Below are positions 25,688 through 33,974 of a DNA stretch of 64,000 bases, one piece after another. Both the position numbers and the translations under genes were made by a program. The DNA comes from Salinisphaera hydrothermalis C41B8. GTDB taxonomy: Bacteria; Pseudomonadota; Gammaproteobacteria; Nevskiales; Salinisphaeraceae. The notes beneath the pieces were generated by a model. It was not told where the DNA came from. It worked only from the letters and a program-made list of their open reading frames with translations, and did no database searches. Positions within the stretch are counted from its first letter, which is position 1. Each line of letters starts with the position of its first letter. The stretch lies in NCBI RefSeq assembly GCF_000732535.1, contig NZ_APNK01000005.1, positions 62,001-126,000 of the forward strand, read 5' to 3'.

Positions 25688-26263
25688 CTAGTCACCGGCC
25701 ACATTGGGCAGCCGGCCCTGGTCCGTCCGGCTTCGATGGTCCTTGCTGATACGCGGACCGCCGGGGGACTGTGTGCGGTGAAGGTCGGCTTCTACACCCT
25801 GCATCTGGCGGGCAGTCTGCGACCGATAGTGCTCGGTGCGCTTGCCGGCCGCTTTCGCGGGCATTTCGCAGAGAATCAGACCTTCGGCGCTGATAACGCC
25901 CTTCCCCTCGACGGTCGTTTTCATGCTCGAAAACGCTTCGTCGACGGTATCCGCTGCCCGCGGTCGCCAGCCTTCGCGCAGTGCGCGTTGCCAGTTGCGG
26001 GTATCGGGGGCGCCGCCCAGCTCGTGGCGTTTCCACCGCTGGACCATTCCCGGCCGGGGTGGCGGGGCATCGAGCGACGACGGGCGTACCCAATCGATAT
26101 CCCCGTCGCCGTGCTCTACCGTGGAGGCTTCGGCACCGGCCGCCGCGGGCGTCTGGTGCTCGCGTTCGACCTCGTGCGTGGTCTCGGCCTCGGCCGCGTG
26201 CGCCGTGCGCTCCTGGGCGGACGGCTGTCGGGTCGGGCTGTTGCGTCGCTGGCCTTGGGCCAT
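25688..26263 (-). CDS. Hypothetical protein between scaffold and decoration genes
   Basis: A 191-residue protein with a low-complexity N-terminus (residues 1-50, rich in Ala, Glu, Gln and Thr) followed by W-V-R-PSSLDAPPPRPGM and MVQRWKRHELGG. The second half is basic (SKDHRSRTDQGRLPNVAG). The pattern WVRPSSLDAPPPRPGM-x-QRW occurs in proteins of similar location in other podoviruses; its role is unknown. It is preceded by GGAGG and starts 3 nt after the scaffold gene stop. Confidence 0.7.
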   Translation of the reverse strand: MAQGQRRNSPTRQPSAQERTAHAAEAETTHEVEREHQTPAAAGAEASTVEHGDGDIDWVRPSSLDAPPPRPGMVQRWKRHELGGAPDTRNWQRALREGWRPRAADTVDEAFSSMKTTVEGKGVISAEGLILCEMPAKAAGKRTEHYRSQTARQMQGVEADLHRTQSPGGPRISKDHRSRTDQGRLPNVAGD

Positions 26264-26266
26264 GCC

Positions 26267-27307
26267 TTACCTCCGTTGTGCGTTCTGCTGGCTCGCGCGT
26301 TTCTCGCGCGCCCAGATCTTTAGGTGTTCCTTGTTGTCCGGATCGAGCCCGAACTGCGACATGGACGCCCGGTCGTCGGCGGTGATCTGCACCTTTCCGG
26401 ACGATGCTTTGCCCTGGGCGCCCATGCCGTTGGTCGGCGCACCGCGTCGGCGACTACCGTTGCGGCTTCCGTTCTGGTTGTGGTCGCCCTGGTTGCTGCT
26501 GTCGCGCGGCGTGATGCCGAGTTCGGGATGACGGCGGCTCAGCTGTCGGTCGATCTCGTCGTACATCGCGTCGCTGTTCGGATCGAAGCCGGCACCCCGC
26601 AAACGCTTCTCGATGACCAGTGCGGTCTGCGCGGCCTGCGCGTTCGTGCCCTGGGCAAACCAGGGATGACGGCCGACCCAACGCTGGGCCGCGGCCGGTA
26701 CCTGCTCGGCCGGCGCCTGGCGCTGTCGTCCCGGCTGGCCTTGATCACCGCCATCGCCCGGATCCGCGCGTGACGCCGACGTGTGCTTGCGCACCTGCAG
26801 CTCGACCAGCTTGTTCTGGGCCTCGGCGGCCGCGGCGGTGTCGCCCTCTTCCTGGGCCGAAACCATCTTCTGGCGCGTCGACTCGATGTCGCGATCCAGC
26901 TGCTCAGTCTCGCCCTGAGCCTGGGCCTGGGCGCGCTCCTCGCGTAGCTGGCGGATCTCGTCGCGCAGCGATTCCAGTTCCTGATCACGCGCCGCGGTGC
27001 GTTCGGCCTCGAGCGCCTGGTCGATCTCGGCATTCAGCCGCGCCTCGCGCTGCTCGTCGGTTTCCTCGTCGCCGGCCTGCTCGCCGCCAGCGTCGTTATC
27101 GCTGCCCTGGGCTTGCTGATCCGGCTGGCCGTCGCCGCCGTCGTCGTCGTCCTGGTCGCCCGCCGCATCGCGGGGGGCCTGATCGTCGCCGCCCAGCTCG
27201 AAGTCCTGATCGTCACCCAGATCGACATCCGTGGTGGTGTCGTCGGGATTGCCGTTCAGATCCTCGAACTGGTGCTCGTAGCGATCGTCGTCGTTACCGG
27301 TTGCCAT
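26267..27307 (-). CDS. Capsid scaffolding protein
   Basis: A 346-residue protein from MATGNDDDRYEHQ, an ATG just past the terminator at 27318. The N-terminal 110 residues are extremely acidic (Asp, Glu, Gln repeats). Residues about 115-200 form a long coiled coil (DQELESLRDEIRQLREERAQ). The last third is basic with a helix-turn end (ADDRASMSQFGLDPDNKEHL). An acidic N-terminus, helical core and basic C-terminal capsid-binding tail are the layout of phage scaffolds. Its place upstream of the capsid gene agrees. Confidence 0.82.
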   Translation of the reverse strand: MATGNDDDRYEHQFEDLNGNPDDTTTDVDLGDDQDFELGGDDQAPRDAAGDQDDDDGGDGQPDQQAQGSDNDAGGEQAGDEETDEQREARLNAEIDQALEAERTAARDQELESLRDEIRQLREERAQAQAQGETEQLDRDIESTRQKMVSAQEEGDTAAAAEAQNKLVELQVRKHTSASRADPGDGGDQGQPGRQRQAPAEQVPAAAQRWVGRHPWFAQGTNAQAAQTALVIEKRLRGAGFDPNSDAMYDEIDRQLSRRHPELGITPRDSSNQGDHNQNGSRNGSRRRGAPTNGMGAQGKASSGKVQITADDRASMSQFGLDPDNKEHLKIWAREKRASQQNAQRR

Positions 27308-27317
27308 GTCGGCTCCA

Positions 27318-27382
27318 TAAAAAAAGCCCGTCATGTCGCCGGCAGTACCGGGAACATGACGGGCTCGGTCGTTCCAACACCC
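27318..27382 (-). terminator. Intrinsic terminator with conserved upstream box (copy 4)
   Basis: Minus-strand stem AGCCCGTCATGT/ACATGACGGGCT with seven T, preceded by GGTGTTGGAACGACCGAG. This is the longest stem of the four copies. It lies between the 73-residue gene and the scaffold gene. Confidence 0.85.
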
Positions 27383-27385
27383 GTG

Positions 27386-27607
27386 TCAGCGCGGCGGCGG
27401 TTTCAGGCTTTCCTGAGTCTCCGCGTGCCGAACTGCACCTTGCTCGAACGATAGGATCACGCGACCGTAGAATCCACCGGTTTTGAGACGCTGGAGCAGT
27501 TCCAGCGCCCACATCATCTGGCGATCAACCGTGGCCGTCTCGTGCTCATTTCGTCCAATGCGCCGGCCGTCCACCGGCGCCTCGTCAGATGTAGTTTCGG
27601 AAGACAT
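27386..27607 (-). CDS. Small phage protein (hypothetical)
   Basis: A 73-residue protein. The core TATVDRQMMWALELLQRLKT, then GGFYGRVILSFEQGAVRHAE, is a small helix-strand unit found in a family of phage proteins of similar size. The start overlaps the GroES-like gene by 23 nt. Function unknown. Confidence 0.7.
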   Translation of the reverse strand: MSSETTSDEAPVDGRRIGRNEHETATVDRQMMWALELLQRLKTGGFYGRVILSFEQGAVRHAETQESLKPPPR

Positions 27608-27974
27608 CGGGCTGATCAGTCACGGCCATGATCTCGGTATCGTTAAGCAGGCGGTATTCGACATCGCCGGCCCACAGCTTCTGGCCCGAGTACTGATGGC
27701 ACAGCACCCACATGCCCTCGCGCGGCCGGTTCGGCTCACGCGACAGATCGAGACCGGCCTTGGTCTGGGCCTGAAATGCCAGGCCACCGAGCCGCACGAT
27801 CTTGCCCACGCATGTCAGCTGCTGGTCGGCCTCGCGCACTTCATCGGGCAGCACGATGCCGCCGGCCGTCATTTCCTTGGGCGGCAGCGGCTTGATCAAC
27901 ACCTTCCACAGGATCGGCTGGCAGGGGACGTTTTCGCCGGCGGCTTCGTCGCGGGCGTCGTCAGTCGTCTTCAT
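27585..27974 (-). CDS. GroES-like co-chaperonin
   Basis: A 129-residue protein. PILWKVLIKPLPPKEMTAGG, then IVLPDEVREADQQLTCVGKI and the later EYRLLNDTEIMAVTD match the beta-barrel of the Cpn10/GroES fold, including the G-G-I-x-L-P at the position of the mobile loop. A 30-residue insert (GGLAFQAQTKAGLDLSREPN) sits before WVLCHQYSGQK. A phage co-chaperonin would steer host GroEL to fold the capsid protein (T4 gp31 is the known precedent). It lies between portal and scaffold genes, which supports a capsid-folding role. Confidence 0.8.
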   Translation of the reverse strand: MKTTDDARDEAAGENVPCQPILWKVLIKPLPPKEMTAGGIVLPDEVREADQQLTCVGKIVRLGGLAFQAQTKAGLDLSREPNRPREGMWVLCHQYSGQKLWAGDVEYRLLNDTEIMAVTDQPDVFRNYI

Positions 27975-28158
27975 CGTATTGCAGCTCCTTGATGACCTCG
28001 TCGATGGTCTCGTGGGCGTCGGCCAGGCCCTTCGCCCGGCCGACCCGTTCGCGATAATCCGCGTAGTCGTTGGCGCCGCCCTGCAACATGCCGGCGGCGA
28101 GCGCGTCGCGCTTTTCTTTCAAGCGCCGGCGCAGACGGTCTCGGAATTCGGTGATCAC
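27961..28158 (-). CDS. Small helical protein (hypothetical)
   Basis: A 65-residue protein starting at a GTG that overlaps the previous stop (GTGA). It is almost all helix: VITEFRDRLRRRLKEKRDAL, then YADYRERVGRAKGLADAHET, ending VIKELQYDEDD. This resembles small proteins encoded beside phage portals. Function unknown. Confidence 0.7.
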   Translation of the reverse strand: MITEFRDRLRRRLKEKRDALAAGMLQGGANDYADYRERVGRAKGLADAHETIDEVIKELQYDEDD

Positions 28159-28406
28159 GCCGGCTCGTAGGTCGCGGCGAAGATGTCCGGCTTGCAGGGG
28201 TAGTGCTCGCCCTGCACTCCGGTGATGATGAAGTCGCCGGGCGTAACGATGTGGCGACCTTCCAACGTCTGAATGAAAGCGTTGCCACATTCGCTACAGC
28301 TGTCTTTCTTTCGACAGCCGCAATCCGTTTCCACGGCGGGATGGTCGCCCGGCTTGAACCACTGGATGGCCTCGATCTCCACCGGCTTCTTGCGATACCG
28401 CGCCAT
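28155..28406 (-). CDS. Conserved small phage protein
   Basis: An 83-residue protein: MARYRKKPVEIEAIQWFKPG, CGCRKKDSCSECGNAF, then RHIVTPGDFIITGVQGEHYP and C-x-PDIFAATYE. This is a widespread phage protein with a PGD-x-IITGV-x-GEHYPCKP signature. The Cys cluster (about residues 30-41) may bind a metal. Its role is not known; it is often near the terminase and portal. Confidence 0.8.
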   Translation of the reverse strand: MARYRKKPVEIEAIQWFKPGDHPAVETDCGCRKKDSCSECGNAFIQTLEGRHIVTPGDFIITGVQGEHYPCKPDIFAATYEPA

Positions 28407-28408
28407 GG

Positions 28409-28732
28409 TCAGTCCCCTCCGGCTTCGGTCATACGCCCTTCGTGCAGCGCCTGCTTGAGCCGGTAACCTTCGAGTTCCCAGACCTTGCCCTTGGCCTTAT
28501 CGCGCGCGACTTGCCGGCCTATTTCTTCGTCGAAATTTTCCGGCGATACGCACGCAGAATCCGCCGTCACGTTGAACCCGTTTTTCAGGCTGAGGCAGCA
28601 CACGGTCGTCGTGGTATTTGGGAAGCGGTGATACTGCTCGCCGACAATCCACTCATCGATCGCGTCTGGCGTCAGCCGCGGGCTATTCAAACCCTTGGCC
28701 TGAATCTCTTTCTCGATCTGGTCGTCTCGCAT
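28409..28732 (-). CDS. Gp49/Sf6 gp66-like phage protein
   Basis: A 107-residue protein with NSPRLTPDAIDEWIVGEQYH, then TTTTVCCLSLKNGFNVTADS and SPENFDEEIGRQVARDKAKG. This is the pattern of the N4 gp49 / Sf6 gene 66 family, which is very common in phages and has no established function. A Shine-Dalgarno sequence (CAGGAG) overlaps the portal stop. Confidence 0.88.
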   Translation of the reverse strand: MRDDQIEKEIQAKGLNSPRLTPDAIDEWIVGEQYHRFPNTTTTVCCLSLKNGFNVTADSACVSPENFDEEIGRQVARDKAKGKVWELEGYRLKQALHEGRMTEAGGD

Positions 28733-28735
28733 CGC

Positions 28736-31246
28736 TTACTCCTGCGGGTTGTCCGGCGCGTCGAACGCCCGGTCGATATTGTCCAAGGCCAGATCGGCGC
28801 CGCGCTGCCGAGTCGCATCACGAGCCTCGGCCGCTTTCCGGGCCTGCTCGGCTTCCCATGCCGCCTGTTCGCGCTGCTGCTCGGCGGACCATTCGGCCTG
28901 ATCACGCTGTTCGCCGGCCGCCCAGTCGGCGGCGTCCTCACGCTCGCCGCGCTGCCAGTCCGCGGCTTCGCGCTGCTGCTTGGCCATGAACGCCTCGCGT
29001 TCGCGCTGCATCTTGGCCTGGTGTTCCTGATCCTTGCGGCGCTGTTCGGCCTCGAACTCGGCCTGCTTGCGCTGCTGCTCGGCCTGCAATTGGGCCTGCG
29101 CGGCATGAGCCTGTTGTTGTGCCGGCGACGGCACGGGCTGGGTGTTCTGGGCCACGAGCCGGGCGATCAGGTTTTCCTCGTCGATCGGCAGCGGCTTCTC
29201 GTGGCCATCCATGTTCGGATGCAGCCCGGCCGGCAACGTCACGCCCAGCGATTGCTCGATCTGCTGGCGATAGGCATAGGCGTGGTGCTCAGCGACATGC
29301 GCCTGCAACTCGGCCTGCATTTTCTGGGCGGCCGGTCCCGCCGCGTTCGCGTACTGCGCGGCCATGGCCTCGTGAATCTTGATATGCGCCGCGTGATCCT
29401 GATCCGGGAAGGCCGTTACCGGATGGCCGGTCATCATGTACTGGTTCTCGGTCACCGGGTCGCGCCGCTGGGCGCCGGTTGATGGCAACAGCTCGTCGGC
29501 ATCCGGGACGCGCATCGCCTCGAGCAGCCGCTCGTGAGCACGACGCTTCTCCTTGATGCCATAGACATCGGGGCTGCCATTGACCAGCTGCACGACCGCT
29601 TGGGCGAGCGCGATGCGCTGCGTGTGCGAGAAGATGTTCGGATCGCTGACCGGTACGACATCGATCGTGTCGTCGAAATCGGCGGCCCGGATATACCGGG
29701 TCTGGCCCGAGACCTGATACGGGTAAGGCTCGTCGTCCAGGTTCTCCGCGTCGAGCTTGGCGAACAGCCGGTACTCGCGGCCGGCCGCCCGGTGCAGGCG
29801 GCGATGAACCGCGCTGAATACCTTGCTGCCCTGCTCGATCATGGCCACGGTGGTGCCTACTGGCGCGTTCTGATTGCCGTCACCGACCATGGTCTCGGTG
29901 GTCGACGAGAACCGCTGGCCCGCATCGGTCAGGATGCCGAGCAGGTTGAACAGCGCGTTGCTCGGCTCCTTGAACGGCAGCGGATAGAACGCCTTCTGCA
30001 GATCCTCGCCCGGCAGGTCCACGTCGCGGAACTCGCCGTTGGCCAGCGGATCGTCACCGCTGATCTTGCGGGCCTCCTTGCTCTTGAAGCCGGCCTGCAG
30101 ATTCGAGCGCGCCGCGCTGTCGAGGAGCGCGCGGACCGTGCCAGTCGTCGCCTCGGCCAGGCCGCCGATCATGTGCAGGAAACCAAAGCCATAGAACCCG
30201 AAGCCCGGCAGGAACTTGTAGTGCGAGAACCAGACGAGTTTTTCGTAGTCCTCGTCGTCCTCGTCCCAGTTCCGGCGGATGCTCAGGACATCGCCCTGGT
30301 CCTTGTCGACCGTGATGATGTACGGCAGGTCGAAGTCCTGCTGATACGGATCGACATCCAGATCCTGGTAGCAGTGAATCTCATAGATGCGGTGTGTCGA
30401 GTCGTCCTCGGACACCGACTGGCTGCGCATGTCCGCAGTGTCTTCGAGCTTATCGTTCTCGCCAGGCTCGCGGCCGGTGTCGAGATCGACCGTCACGTAC
30501 GTGCCGTTGGCCATCGCACGCTCGATGTCGTTGGCGTGCATCTCGAAGCTGTGCGTGTAGCGCTGCGCGTCGGCCAGGCTCTTGGCCTTATAGGGGACGA
30601 TGAAGTCCTCGGCCTTCACGTATCGCGCCTTGGCCCGGCCGGTCACCGGATCGGTGAACAGCTTGCGGAACGCGCTACCGCCGAACGGCAGGTAGAACAG
30701 CAGCTGGTCGGTGTCGTCGAACCATTCCTCGTCGTCTACCATCAGCCGCCAGTTCAGGTATTCCGATACCCGCTCGGCCTGTTGGTCTTTTGCCTCGGTC
30801 TGGTCGCCGACCGTGGTGCACTTTACTGGGCCGGAGCTGGGTACGACCTCGGGCAGCGCCCGCGCCTGGAACTGGACGATCGCCTCTCCGATCAGCGGAT
30901 GCGTGACGCTCGATGCGCCCGGGAACGGCTCATCGTCTTCCGGCCGATCCTTGAGGCCGAGCAGTTCGAGGCCCTTGTCCAGCCGCTGCTTCCATTCGGA
31001 GCGCGCCTCTTCGTCGGCGTCGACCGCGGCGATCAGCTTGTCGGCCAGCCGCTGGCGGTCCTGCTTTTCCATCGACTCGGCGAGATTGGCGTCGAACTCG
31101 GCGTCGCCTTCTTCGGATTCCTCGCCGTCCAGAAAGACCGTGGCGGTGTCGCCGTTGTCGTCGATGATGACCCCGTCAGCGTCGACCGTTCGGCCGTCGC
31201 GCTCGTCCTCGGGGATCTCGGCCATGTCGCTGGAATAGTCGGCCAT
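28736..31246 (-). CDS. Portal protein (large podovirus type)
   Basis: An 836-residue protein. Residues about 60-640 follow the P22-like portal layout: DEPFPGASSVTHPLIGEAIV (wing), WFDDTDQLLFYLPFGGSAFR, EDFIVPYKAKSLADAQRYTH, HYKFLPGFGFYGFGFLHMIG, SARSNLQAGFKSKEARK and VGTTVAMIEQGSKVFSAVHR (stem and tunnel-loop region). From about 680 a long Gln/Glu/Ala-rich coiled coil (for example AEQQRKQAEFEAEQRRK) forms an unusually extended C-terminal barrel. The acidic N-terminal 50 residues are low-complexity. It forms the dodecameric DNA gate and docks the terminase. A plus-strand gene separates it from the terminase. Confidence 0.88.
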   Translation of the reverse strand: MADYSSDMAEIPEDERDGRTVDADGVIIDDNGDTATVFLDGEESEEGDAEFDANLAESMEKQDRQRLADKLIAAVDADEEARSEWKQRLDKGLELLGLKDRPEDDEPFPGASSVTHPLIGEAIVQFQARALPEVVPSSGPVKCTTVGDQTEAKDQQAERVSEYLNWRLMVDDEEWFDDTDQLLFYLPFGGSAFRKLFTDPVTGRAKARYVKAEDFIVPYKAKSLADAQRYTHSFEMHANDIERAMANGTYVTVDLDTGREPGENDKLEDTADMRSQSVSEDDSTHRIYEIHCYQDLDVDPYQQDFDLPYIITVDKDQGDVLSIRRNWDEDDEDYEKLVWFSHYKFLPGFGFYGFGFLHMIGGLAEATTGTVRALLDSAARSNLQAGFKSKEARKISGDDPLANGEFRDVDLPGEDLQKAFYPLPFKEPSNALFNLLGILTDAGQRFSSTTETMVGDGNQNAPVGTTVAMIEQGSKVFSAVHRRLHRAAGREYRLFAKLDAENLDDEPYPYQVSGQTRYIRAADFDDTIDVVPVSDPNIFSHTQRIALAQAVVQLVNGSPDVYGIKEKRRAHERLLEAMRVPDADELLPSTGAQRRDPVTENQYMMTGHPVTAFPDQDHAAHIKIHEAMAAQYANAAGPAAQKMQAELQAHVAEHHAYAYRQQIEQSLGVTLPAGLHPNMDGHEKPLPIDEENLIARLVAQNTQPVPSPAQQQAHAAQAQLQAEQQRKQAEFEAEQRRKDQEHQAKMQREREAFMAKQQREAADWQRGEREDAADWAAGEQRDQAEWSAEQQREQAAWEAEQARKAAEARDATRQRGADLALDNIDRAFDAPDNPQE

Positions 31247-31320
31247 CGGTGCCTCGCGCAGTGCGTGGGCCGATTCTGGCCGTTAGGATCAGTAGTTTCC
31301 GCTTGTTCTGAGAGTTGGCA

Positions 31321-32076
31321 ATGGGGATCTGCGCATGGTGCGAACGGGAAGCAGAGCTTCGCCGAAGCCACGTCATACCTCGCGCATTCACGCGCCACCT
31401 TCTTGGTGATCAACAAGGCACGCTGCTTGGTCTTGAGCACGACCAGCCTCGCGGGAGACGGCTCCCTGGCGGCGTCTACGAACGCGGCCTACTTTGCGAT
31501 GACTGCGAGCAGATGCTCGGCGTCTACGACAATGCTGCAGTCACCGCACTCTCGCAGAGATTTGACGAATGGCTGCCGGTTCATAAGGACGGCGAGGTCA
31601 TCGGATGGAGTCTCGATGCCGACCCAGAGCCGATAAAGCGCTTCTCCCTGTCGTTGCTAGCGCGGGCGCACTGGAGCACGCAGCGCGGATTCGATGTGGT
31701 CGACCTCGGCGCGCAAATTGGGCCGATCAAGCGTTATTGCTCGGCCGACATCGATACGCGGGACGATCGCCGATACCCCTTGTTGCTCGCGCGCTTCGAC
31801 CCGAGTGAGCGTATACCCGGCGCAGAACTTACGATTCGTACACCGCAGCGATTTCGGTTCGGAGATCAAGGCTTCAACGCCTATACAACTTATCTGTCGG
31901 GATTTCATCTCATGCAGATAACCGATGGACGCGCATCGGATGAATTCGCCGCGCTCACTCACGAATCGCACAACCAGATAATTGCTTTCCGACAATCTTT
32001 CGATGCCGACGAGCACATCGGTGGGCTGATTAGGCTTGCAGTCTCGATGGAGAGAGCACGAGACCAGATTCAGTAG
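31321..32076 (+). CDS. SHVIP-type zinc/HNH-like protein, plus-strand moron
   Basis: A 251-residue protein from the ATG at 31321 (GAGAG lies 7 nt upstream). The N-terminus has CAWCEREAELRRSHVIPRAF, then LLCDDCEQMLGVYDN. Paired CxxC motifs with a central S-H-V-I-P form a treble-clef zinc site related to HNH nucleases. The rest is alpha/beta without a further motif. The family is known from scattered bacterial and phage genomes but has no established function. It lies on the opposite strand between portal and large terminase, convergent with the terminase. That is a typical moron position, so a lysogen-benefit or defence role is possible but unproven. Confidence 0.8.
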   Translation: MGICAWCEREAELRRSHVIPRAFTRHLLGDQQGTLLGLEHDQPRGRRLPGGVYERGLLCDDCEQMLGVYDNAAVTALSQRFDEWLPVHKDGEVIGWSLDADPEPIKRFSLSLLARAHWSTQRGFDVVDLGAQIGPIKRYCSADIDTRDDRRYPLLLARFDPSERIPGAELTIRTPQRFRFGDQGFNAYTTYLSGFHLMQITDGRASDEFAALTHESHNQIIAFRQSFDADEHIGGLIRLAVSMERARDQIQ

Positions 32077-32087
32077 CCCAGTACGAT

Positions 32088-33974
32088 CTATCCGTAAGGC
32101 CGCGCCGGCTTGAACAGATCCGCATCATCGTCCTCGTCCTGCTCATCGGCGAATCCGATCTCGTTGCGGCGCCGCAGCCACGCCCAGGCCATCGAGCACG
32201 TCTCGGCGATGCCCACGTGCTCGGTCTCCGGAAACTCGGCGACACGACCGATCACGTCGTGGGACCAGTTGCGATCGATGTACCAGGCGCGGGCCTGCTG
32301 CGGCACGATACTGGCGTAGTGCATCCGGGCCACACTGTCCTCACGGGTATCGACGCCGCGTACCGGCAGCTTCGCCTGACGCAGCTCGCGGATCAGCGAC
32401 TCGGTATGGCGCGAGCGCGGCACGAACAACCAGTCCGGGTCGTACTGGGTCACCGCGGCCTTGGCCGATTCGCGCAGTTCCGGGAACGTCGCCTCGTCCG
32501 ACCAGCGCTCGAGCAGGATGCAGTGATACGACACGTCATTCGGATCATCGGAGCGCACGAACTCGCGCAGCCGGTCGTCCCAGCGCTCGCCGTGTCGGAA
32601 AATGCCCCAGGTCGTGCGGGCCGATGCATGATGCGCCTCGCCATCGCCGAGTGCCGGATACAGGAACTGCAGGATCGCCTCGCACCGCGGCGGCTCTTCG
32701 CGCGGCCACTGCCGCCACCACTCGCTGCGCACCAGAATCCCCTGCTGACTCGACCCCATGTTCCTGATCATCGGTGATGCCCCGTATCGGACCGCGTCCC
32801 AGACGTGGTCGTGGCCGTCCTTCAAGATCGGCAGCACGTCATCCGTCTGCTTGTCGATCTTGTAGCTCCAGAATCGCGCCTCCTGTGCTGCGTGCTTGCA
32901 GCGGCTGTGGATCACGATCTCTTCGTGGCCACGCAGCCAGGCGATGCCGTCCTCGACACTGCCGTGCCACTTCGGCGCGCCCTCGACGCGATAATCGCGC
33001 TTGCGCATGTAGCTGATCGTCTCGGGCCGCGCGCTATCGGCGCGGACCAGATAATCGCCGGCGCCGGGCACTTCATCGAACAGCGCGGGCGTGTCGTCCA
33101 GGTCGCAGCCGATCTCCCATGCCTCGTACTCGATCATCAATCGTGTCCGGTCGGGCTTCGAGCCAGGCGCGATCCAGAATCGCACCAGCGCCGTCGGGTC
33201 CTGCGCGAAACCCCAGTCGGCACCGTAATACGGACCGTCCCACGCCTCTTCGCCGGCGGTGACCGGCTCAAACGAATCGACGCGCCATTTCTTGTTCAGT
33301 ACCTGCGCGTCGTTGTGCTGCCGGCACTCGCCGTCCCAGATGTGCGCCGCGGCCTCCGGGTCGGTCGCCCAGTCGTGATCGCGCTCGCGGGCCAGCTCGA
33401 CCGGGAAGTGCGGGTTATCGCGCCAGCTGGTCTTGCGCACGATCGCATCGCGCGGCGGATGCACCACCAGACGCTGGTAGGTCGGGTCGGTCTCCTGGTC
33501 TGGGTTGAACGTGACCCAGATCTCGCTGCCTTCTTTTCGGATGGTCGGCACGAGCACGCGCCACGAGTTTTCCGAGACGCGCTCGGCCTCCTCGATCCAC
33601 ACGATGTCGATGCCTTCCATCGACTTGATGTTCGAGATGTTGTGCCGCAAGCCGGCGAACAGAAACGACGTGCCGCCCGGGCCGTCGATCGACTTGTCGG
33701 TGACGCGATAGAACGCCTGGAGGCCGAGCCGATCGATCTGATCGCGCAGCAGGCGATGCACCGAGTCAGCGATCGACTTCTGGTGCTCGCGGGCACACAA
33801 CACACGCAGGCCCGGCCGCTCGATGCCGAGGATCAGCAGTGCCTGGGCGAACGACCACGACCGGCCGGCGCCGCGGCCGCCGTAGGCGCACTTGTAGCGC
33901 GCGCGTCGCTCGAGGAGAAAGTCATAGATCTCGGGCAGGTCGAGATCGATAACGATTGGCGGCGCCCCGGTCAT
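32088..33974 (-). CDS. terL: Large terminase with apparent second nuclease-like domain
   Basis: A 628-residue protein, against about 430 for the usual PBSX-type terminase. Residues 1-400 form a full enzyme: Walker A GGRGAGRS (about 33-40), Walker B IDIVWIEEAE, and a nuclease with Asp residues in GADWGFAQDP, RADSARPE and HVWDAVRYG. Residues about 405-628 look like a second terminase nuclease domain of the 6C / TIGR01630 type: VRSEWWRQW, then AILQFLYPALGDGEAHHA and RTTWGI, FPELRESAKAAV, SLIRELRQAKLPVRG, VARMHYASIVPQQARAWYI. In that family the first catalytic Asp is in SWDTA and the last in HDDQVDA; here these read FLYPA and HVGIAE, so the second domain should be inactive. It overlaps the small terminase by ATGA. 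Confidence 0.9.
   Translation of the reverse strand: MTGAPPIVIDLDLPEIYDFLLERRARYKCAYGGRGAGRSWSFAQALLILGIERPGLRVLCAREHQKSIADSVHRLLRDQIDRLGLQAFYRVTDKSIDGPGGTSFLFAGLRHNISNIKSMEGIDIVWIEEAERVSENSWRVLVPTIRKEGSEIWVTFNPDQETDPTYQRLVVHPPRDAIVRKTSWRDNPHFPVELARERDHDWATDPEAAAHIWDGECRQHNDAQVLNKKWRVDSFEPVTAGEEAWDGPYYGADWGFAQDPTALVRFWIAPGSKPDRTRLMIEYEAWEIGCDLDDTPALFDEVPGAGDYLVRADSARPETISYMRKRDYRVEGAPKWHGSVEDGIAWLRGHEEIVIHSRCKHAAQEARFWSYKIDKQTDDVLPILKDGHDHVWDAVRYGASPMIRNMGSSQQGILVRSEWWRQWPREEPPRCEAILQFLYPALGDGEAHHASARTTWGIFRHGERWDDRLREFVRSDDPNDVSYHCILLERWSDEATFPELRESAKAAVTQYDPDWLFVPRSRHTESLIRELRQAKLPVRGVDTREDSVARMHYASIVPQQARAWYIDRNWSHDVIGRVAEFPETEHVGIAETCSMAWAWLRRRNEIGFADEQDEDDDADLFKPARPYG

Noticed and set aside
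29534-31636. 700-codon plus-strand open frame
   Set aside because: It is antisense to the portal gene in register with its codons; GC-rich coding DNA leaves the antisense frame open. The translated sequence is low in motif content.
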